A stretch of DNA of 64,000 nt from Epiperipatus broadwayi (Eukaryota > Onychophora > Udeonychophora > Euonychophora > Peripatidae), in NCBI GenBank assembly GCA_028023455.1, contig JAQFVV010012395.1, positions 3,598,001 through 3,662,000 on the forward strand. Direction: 5' to 3'. Shown here piece by piece: positions 59,036-64,000 of this stretch; position 1 is the stretch's first letter, and each line of letters starts with the position of its first letter. The notes beneath the pieces were generated by a model. The model was not told the DNA's origin. It saw only the letters and a program-made list of their open reading frames with translations, and ran no database searches. Both the position numbers and the translations under genes were made by a program.

Positions 59036-59244
59036 GAATTGACCTAGAAATAGTGCCGTCATGTGGCTGACACCAGGGAATAGAAAACAACCGTATCTTC
59101 TAAGGTACATTTTGTTTTTTCATGTTGTTTCATCTTATTTAAATTTTTCTTATATCTTTTATTTCCATTCATACTTTATATAATAAATATAGTTTTACTT
59201 CTCACTATTATGTAAAACAAAAAACACTTATTTATAATTGTTAA

Positions 59245-59476
59245 TTAGAGAAGATATAAATTAGTATTAAAGTTTATCGGTTTAATGTTTTCGAGGATCC
59301 ATGCCTCATATTCATAGCCTTCATAAAATGTATAATAAAATATATGCAAATACAAATATTCAAATAAGCTAGTATTATGCAGCCCATTTCTTCGAGATCT
59401 CAAAGCAAGTGTCTTTCCTATTAATGGCATGAATGTTTCCATTAATGTATAATGCCTCCTTTATTTTTCTTTTGTG
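59245..59476 (-). pseudogene. Inverted PLE tail and endonuclease end
   Basis: The minus strand encodes HKRKIKEALYINGNIHAINR (about 59473-59414), KDTCFEISKKW and a stop, the C-terminal end of a GIY-YIG protein of the 12-13-kb type, followed by the PLE 3' tail. It abuts the plus-strand PLE at about 59476, again giving the inverted-cap arrangement. Confidence 0.85.
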
Positions 59477-60752
59477 ATCATCACCGATATATCTAAACTA
59501 TTAAATAATAATTTGGTTGACAAAGAAGGAAAAGCATGGAATAAAAGTATATTAAATATCAAACAATATTTCAAAACACACAATATTACTTGTCTCAAAG
59601 AAGACAAAAGCAATCATTTTGTTTTGCTAAATAACACAGACTATAAAAATAAAATGCACGACCAAATTAAAATATTAAAGTTAGTACATGATAACACTTT
59701 TAATATTAAACTAGATCGAGATAAATTTATTAACACTGTGCTTCGGACTTTCAAGGATAAAGGGATTACTAAATCAGAATATTACAGGATTTACCCTTCT
59801 GCCACTAGACCCCCCCCCACCCGAATGTTTGCCAATTTAAAACTACATAAAACAGGCAAACCGCTTAGATTGATGATGGATTTTGGTGGTGTGCATTATT
59901 TCGAAGCAGCCAAATTAATCAATCAATTACTTATAGATTACCTTAATTTTGGCTTAAACATGATAAACTCGTCTCTCCAATTCATCTCCAAAATCAAAAA
60001 TACTAAAATCTCTCAGATTTCCATTATGGCTATAATGGATATGAAGGAATTATACGGATCAATTAATAGAAAAGCATCCATCCAAATAGTACATGAAGAG
60101 CTACTGCGAGCGCATTGCCCTAGTGAAAGAGTTAGATTCATTATTGCTTTCCTGTCATGGCTTGATTCCCATATATTTACACGCTTTGAAAACAAGTGGT
60201 ACACAATGCAAGATGGATGGCCAATGTGCCTTCCTATTAGTGGTGTTTTATCTAGCATATATTTAAATAATACGAGCTATCGATCATTCCAAAATATCAC
60301 AATATCAGCCAAGACTTTACATATATTCTTTATGTAGACGATATCTTTATCATAACCTCTAAAGATAATACTTTAAATATACAACATGATTTACAAAACT
60401 TAACCAAACTTTCATTCGCCATCACATATGAAAATAATAAAGCTCAAATATCTCGACCTCTCTTTATCGAGAAATTGCCACTTAATAGATTACAAAATGA
60501 TTGTTAAACCATTTGAAATTCGCAGCTGTATCCACCCTAATTCTAACTCACCTGCATCACATAAATTTGCTGGCCTTAATGCATTTTTGTTTAGAAACTT
60601 TTATCTATGTAAATATGAAGCAGACAGGAAAGAAAACATAAACAACTATATTAAAGATCTATTAGCAGCAGGGTTCAAATTCAAAGCTATTAAAAATAAA
60701 ATCATAAAATTTAATAATACAATAAACAATAATGTACCTTGCACCAATCTAC
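59474..60752 (+). pseudogene. Penelope-like reverse transcriptase, best copy, frameshifted
   Basis: PLE reverse transcriptase resembles telomerase and primes on cut chromosomal DNA. Frame 59474-60337 (287 codons) starts inside the protein. It includes FANLKLHKTGKPLRLMMDF (59827-59883; compare PKIHKP..PLRPI of the family), IMAIMDMKELYGSI (60022-60063, carrying the first catalytic D), and PISGVLSSIYLNN (60232-60270). A frameshift then puts the palm motif ILYVDDIFIIT (YVDD 60331-60342) in another frame. A second shift leads to frame 60428-60752 with YLDLSLSRN, SCIHPNSNSPASHKFAGL and LFRNFYLCKYEADRKEN, the thumb and connector. The protein is then cut by the insertion at 60753 and resumes at 63817. 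It is 5'-truncated and inactive, but closer to intact than the others. Confidence 0.9.
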
Positions 60753-63700
60753 TGTACCAGTCAGAATTGTATGTTCGTCTAACAAGAATTAGCATCTAAG
60801 CAAAAGTACCTAGAGTTCAATCATATGTGAGATACACAGGTCAGGAATACTCATGAACTCCGCCCTATTGCCCATTTCCCAAATCTATAACATTACGAAC
60901 AACACTTCTGATGATAGCAAATGAAATTTCTAACAATCCCCGTCCCAGAGGGTCAGCAGAGACACAAGAAATCTAATGATTAACTAAAGGATGATGCAAT
61001 ATCATAACAGATGTGCATGCATGAATTAATAAATGTCAAAAGAATAAATTATTAACTAAGAGTTTATTTAGAACAACATCAATAATGCAATTAATTTAGT
61101 ATATGAGCAAATGGATAAAGAGACTTAAACACATCATAAATATGATTACACATAAAGAATACTCTATCTGGGTTTCACATAATATTTATGTGGGCATTCC
61201 ATACTGACCTTAGCAACATAACTTAAGGATTGATGGATATGCCAATACCAAATACACATATTAATAAAAAAAATTAATTAATGGAAATGATGCAGCTTAA
61301 TATGCTAATTTAAAATATAGTTTACAGGGCTTCTATTACTCACACTATGATATTTTAAATAACAAAGAGTCTAACGGATTTCAATAACTATACATGGGCT
61401 TCTATCATGAACACTATGATTAGTTTGAATAACAAATAATCTAACGAATTTTAATTATACATGGATTTTATCAAAATTATATTAAAGATGGATTAATTAT
61501 CTTTATAAAATGTATTCAACATTTACGATTTACATATGGAATAGGAAAGAGCATAATTATCTCAACATTCAGTCACATGACCTGACTTTTATAGGCTTTA
61601 TTAGAAGTTAATTCTCAATGTATTTAAAGCGATTTAACGAGAGGGCGGATAGCGCTAATAAGCTATAACATGTGATAGGGCAAGCTAAATTTATATTATA
61701 ATATGGGAACTTGGGATTGCTTAGGAAATCATATCATTACGACTTACAGATGAATAAAATATATGAGGAAGTATAAATGATAACGTGTGGACCGAATGAT
61801 AACATTGGGAAGGACGAGAAGCTTCATCAACTTGAGAACAAAAATATATGAGCTCATCTGCGCTTGTAACATGGCATCCAAAGAAGTGGTTGGCAAGATA
61901 CTATGATTCCGTGAAATTCCGAATGTTAACCCATAATAGAGCCTATGCAACCAAACACAATCTTTGGAATCAGGGTCTCCACACTCCACCGAGAAATATG
62001 CTTTAAGGATTCTGGTAATGAGGGAAAGTATTACAAAGCAACATTTTGATTTATGAACGTTATCATCAAGATGCATCGCGAAGGCTTTCAGGTATGTATT
62101 AACACTGATTTTTTATGGCCTTAATGAGTAAGTAAACCTAGCATAATGAAATGATAAAATATAAGCAATCCCAAAAGGGGTACACAATTTGCCTAAAAGA
62201 TTATTTAGCATATCAATAATAAAAATGAAAATTAAGATTCCCTTCGTTAAACGCATATCAATACATTTGAAAAATTATTTACTTAAATTATTGTTAGATG
62301 GTGGGCTAATTATATACCGAATCACCAACTAAAAGTAAGGATCTGAACTTCAATTTATTTAATACTAAATTTACTTAATATTAATCAATAGCGTGAAATA
62401 ATAGTTAATAATATATTTGAAATGATAACGGATAGCATGATATAAATTAATAAAAACAGTTTAAGAATATTTTTTAACCGGGTGAAATTTTATAATTTAG
62501 TAAGAAAGCTTACGTTTACGATTTAAAATTCCATAATGGTGGAATAGTAAAATAAGATAAGGTTAGCATATTAAAATGGGTATGATTAACATAATATCAA
62601 ATTAAAATTGCCACATTTAAAAATAATAAGACAGTAAGAGTGAAAACCCAGCAATTGAGCTTAGAAAATCAAATAATAAAATTTATATATTAAAGCAAAA
62701 AGAAAGTCATTGTTTAAGCAGTTAATAATCGGCTTGGCATTACCAATAGAAAAATAAGCAATTACATTTTAAAGAAAATAAAGACTACAAAATGGAAATA
62801 TTACAAAGATATACTTTAGGCGAAATAACTTTACATAGTTAGAGGTTGGATTTTACAGTTTACAAATAATAAAAAAAATATTTAGATGAAAGTTTTTAGA
62901 GTTCTTATTGCGGCATGGAATTACCTTTCTGTTGGATGATTTGATGGCCGTGTACACAAATGTTGAGTTCATTTTTGAAGAAATATAATTAATTTGGTAT
63001 AATTTTGGCAAAATAATGGTTAATGTCCTTTCCTAGTGTATTTTATAGTTCATTTTGGCAGCATTCATGAAGCAATAGCTTACGAGTACATTGGCATGGG
63101 TCCGATCTCGGAGAGATCGGGGAAGCAAATTTTCTTTCTACTCATGATCCATTTTAAAATTCTGAGTGACGTAGATTCTTTTGACAACAACATTTAGAAA
63201 TAAAATGCAGAGTCTTTTAGCTAGAAAATGTGGTTGTATTTATACTCATTTTGGCTGCCTCTGGTAATCCCCAGATGTCCACTAACGGACAACAGTGATA
63301 CCTCTAATTTTAAAATATGAATGAGATAAAGTTCAAGAGAGCTGGTCTTAGTCTATTTTGAGCTGAAAATAGACCCACAGGATAAATTTTAAGTAACGTG
63401 AATTTTCAAAATAAACCTATGTCAAAATAAAAAAATCTTTTCTGGATTTAAAATAAGGCACATCTTTTGTTTGCTAATTTTACGTTACTCTCTCGAACTT
63501 CCTTTCAAATAAAAATACATGAATCAAAATATAGATGCAATATAAACACTTTTAATAAAATTATTATGTTTATCTGTTACACACACACACATGCGTGATT
63601 GTTTACCATGATAGAAATTTATACGTTTTTATAACTAAATTGATATTGAATGAGAATAAAGCTTAACAAAAAAAATAAACAATCATGTGCATCTGTATAT

Positions 63701-63816
63701 CTGCACTCCCTAGTGATTTATTATTACATGACTGAGTTCGAACCCATGTTTGAAGGTTTCAAACATCACTAGAAAGTGAAGCAAAATGTGTGCAACAGAT
63801 TTGACTGCTTCACTAC
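60749..63816. mobile_element. 3,060-bp TG...CA insertion with 4-bp target duplication
   Basis: The element (60753-63812) starts TGTACCAGTCAGAATTG and ends CAGATTTGACTGCTTCA. CTAC flanks it at 60749-60752 and 63813-63816. Removing it and one CTAC joins ...ACCAATCTA and CCTAGAATAACAATC, giving TNLPRITIPYIPK in one frame, as expected for the PLE. The ends are weakly inverted: CAGTCA after TG-three-bases on each side. No internal reverse transcriptase, integrase or transposase was seen, and no long direct repeats. An imperfect ~77-bp tandem pair lies at 61326-61475. A 110-codon minus-strand frame (62076-61744) has no known motif. It may be a non-autonomous LTR-type or Ginger-like element, or a large solo LTR. 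Confidence 0.8.
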
Positions 63817-64000
63817 CTAGAATAACAATCCCCTACATTCCTAAAATATCTAACAAACTAATGAAAGCATTAAATGATAAATTTAACATAGCAGTTAGAA
63901 CTACACCTAATTCTAATAGATTGATTAATAACTCTAAAGACCACATTGATCGATCGTTCACCCCACATGTGGTGTACTCTATTGCCTGCTCTCAGGCTGG
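63817..64000 (+). pseudogene. Continuation of the interrupted PLE: connector and start of GIY-YIG
   Basis: The frame reads PRITIPYIPKISNKLMKALN (63818-63877), then FNIAVRTTPNSNRLINNSKD, and HVVYSIACSQAG at the window edge. HVVYSIAC is the beginning of the GIY half, matching VGYNIAW and IVYNIAY of the 12-13-kb copies. The endonuclease itself lies beyond the window. No stop occurs in this part. Confidence 0.88.

Noticed and set aside
60905-60945. Hammerhead-like words CTGATGA...GAAA near the left end of the 3-kb insertion
   Set aside because: No stem II or stem I pairing could be drawn.
60753-63812. Complete LTR retrotransposon
   Set aside because: No pair of long direct repeats and no polymerase or integrase motifs were found inside.

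Overview
This window reads as AT-rich, repeat-dense intergenic DNA from an animal nuclear genome. I found no intact host gene, no rRNA or functional tRNA gene, no CRISPR array and no bacterial-type operon. Four signs point to an animal: RTE-type LINEs, Penelope-like elements (PLEs) with GIY-YIG endonuclease domains, tRNA-derived SINE heads with Pol III A/B-box-like sequence, and many fold-back elements and microsatellites. The mix resembles cephalopod (octopus-like) genomes; that is an inference from repeat content only.

Layout. 1-4.4 kb is mostly plain AT-rich DNA, with one copy of a dispersed repeat (family X) and a 200-bp (AAT)n tract. 4.4-7.6 kb holds two LINE remnants, one split by a 621-bp fold-back element with a 9-bp target duplication. 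8-13.6 kb carries PLE copies, each with an inverted copy of its own 3' tail, and a tRNA-headed SINE. 14.4-17.2 kb has a SINE with a well-formed hammerhead ribozyme candidate and a fold-back MITE. 18-21.9 kb holds the longest RTE copy and a LINE 3' end with a 239-codon open frame. 22-31 kb is an AT-rich stretch with few recognisable elements. 31-34.5 kb has two more PLE pieces, a short insertion with a 12-bp duplication, and a 430-bp palindrome. 36.5-53.5 kb is a dense field of SINE, MITE and family X copies, plus a decayed Ty3/Gypsy integrase. 55.9-59 kb has a LINE RT remnant, a three-fold 27-bp repeat with GC-box and TATA motifs, and a nine-unit satellite. 59.2-64 kb is the best PLE, interrupted by a 3,060-bp TG...CA element whose removal restores the PLE reading frame.

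How the parts relate. All autonomous elements seen are broken by frameshifts, stops or lost catalytic residues, so nothing here is predicted to move by itself. Two signals recur and deserve attention. The first is a shared PLE architecture: at four loci a 5'-truncated copy is joined head-to-head to an inverted piece of its own tail, and a fifth site is a bare inverted tail pair. The second is the appearance of hammerhead-like cores (CUGANGA, stem II, GAAA, short stem III) in several unrelated non-autonomous repeat families, in two cases downstream of a tRNA-like head on the same strand. All calls were made by eye from the sequence; no alignment or database search was run.
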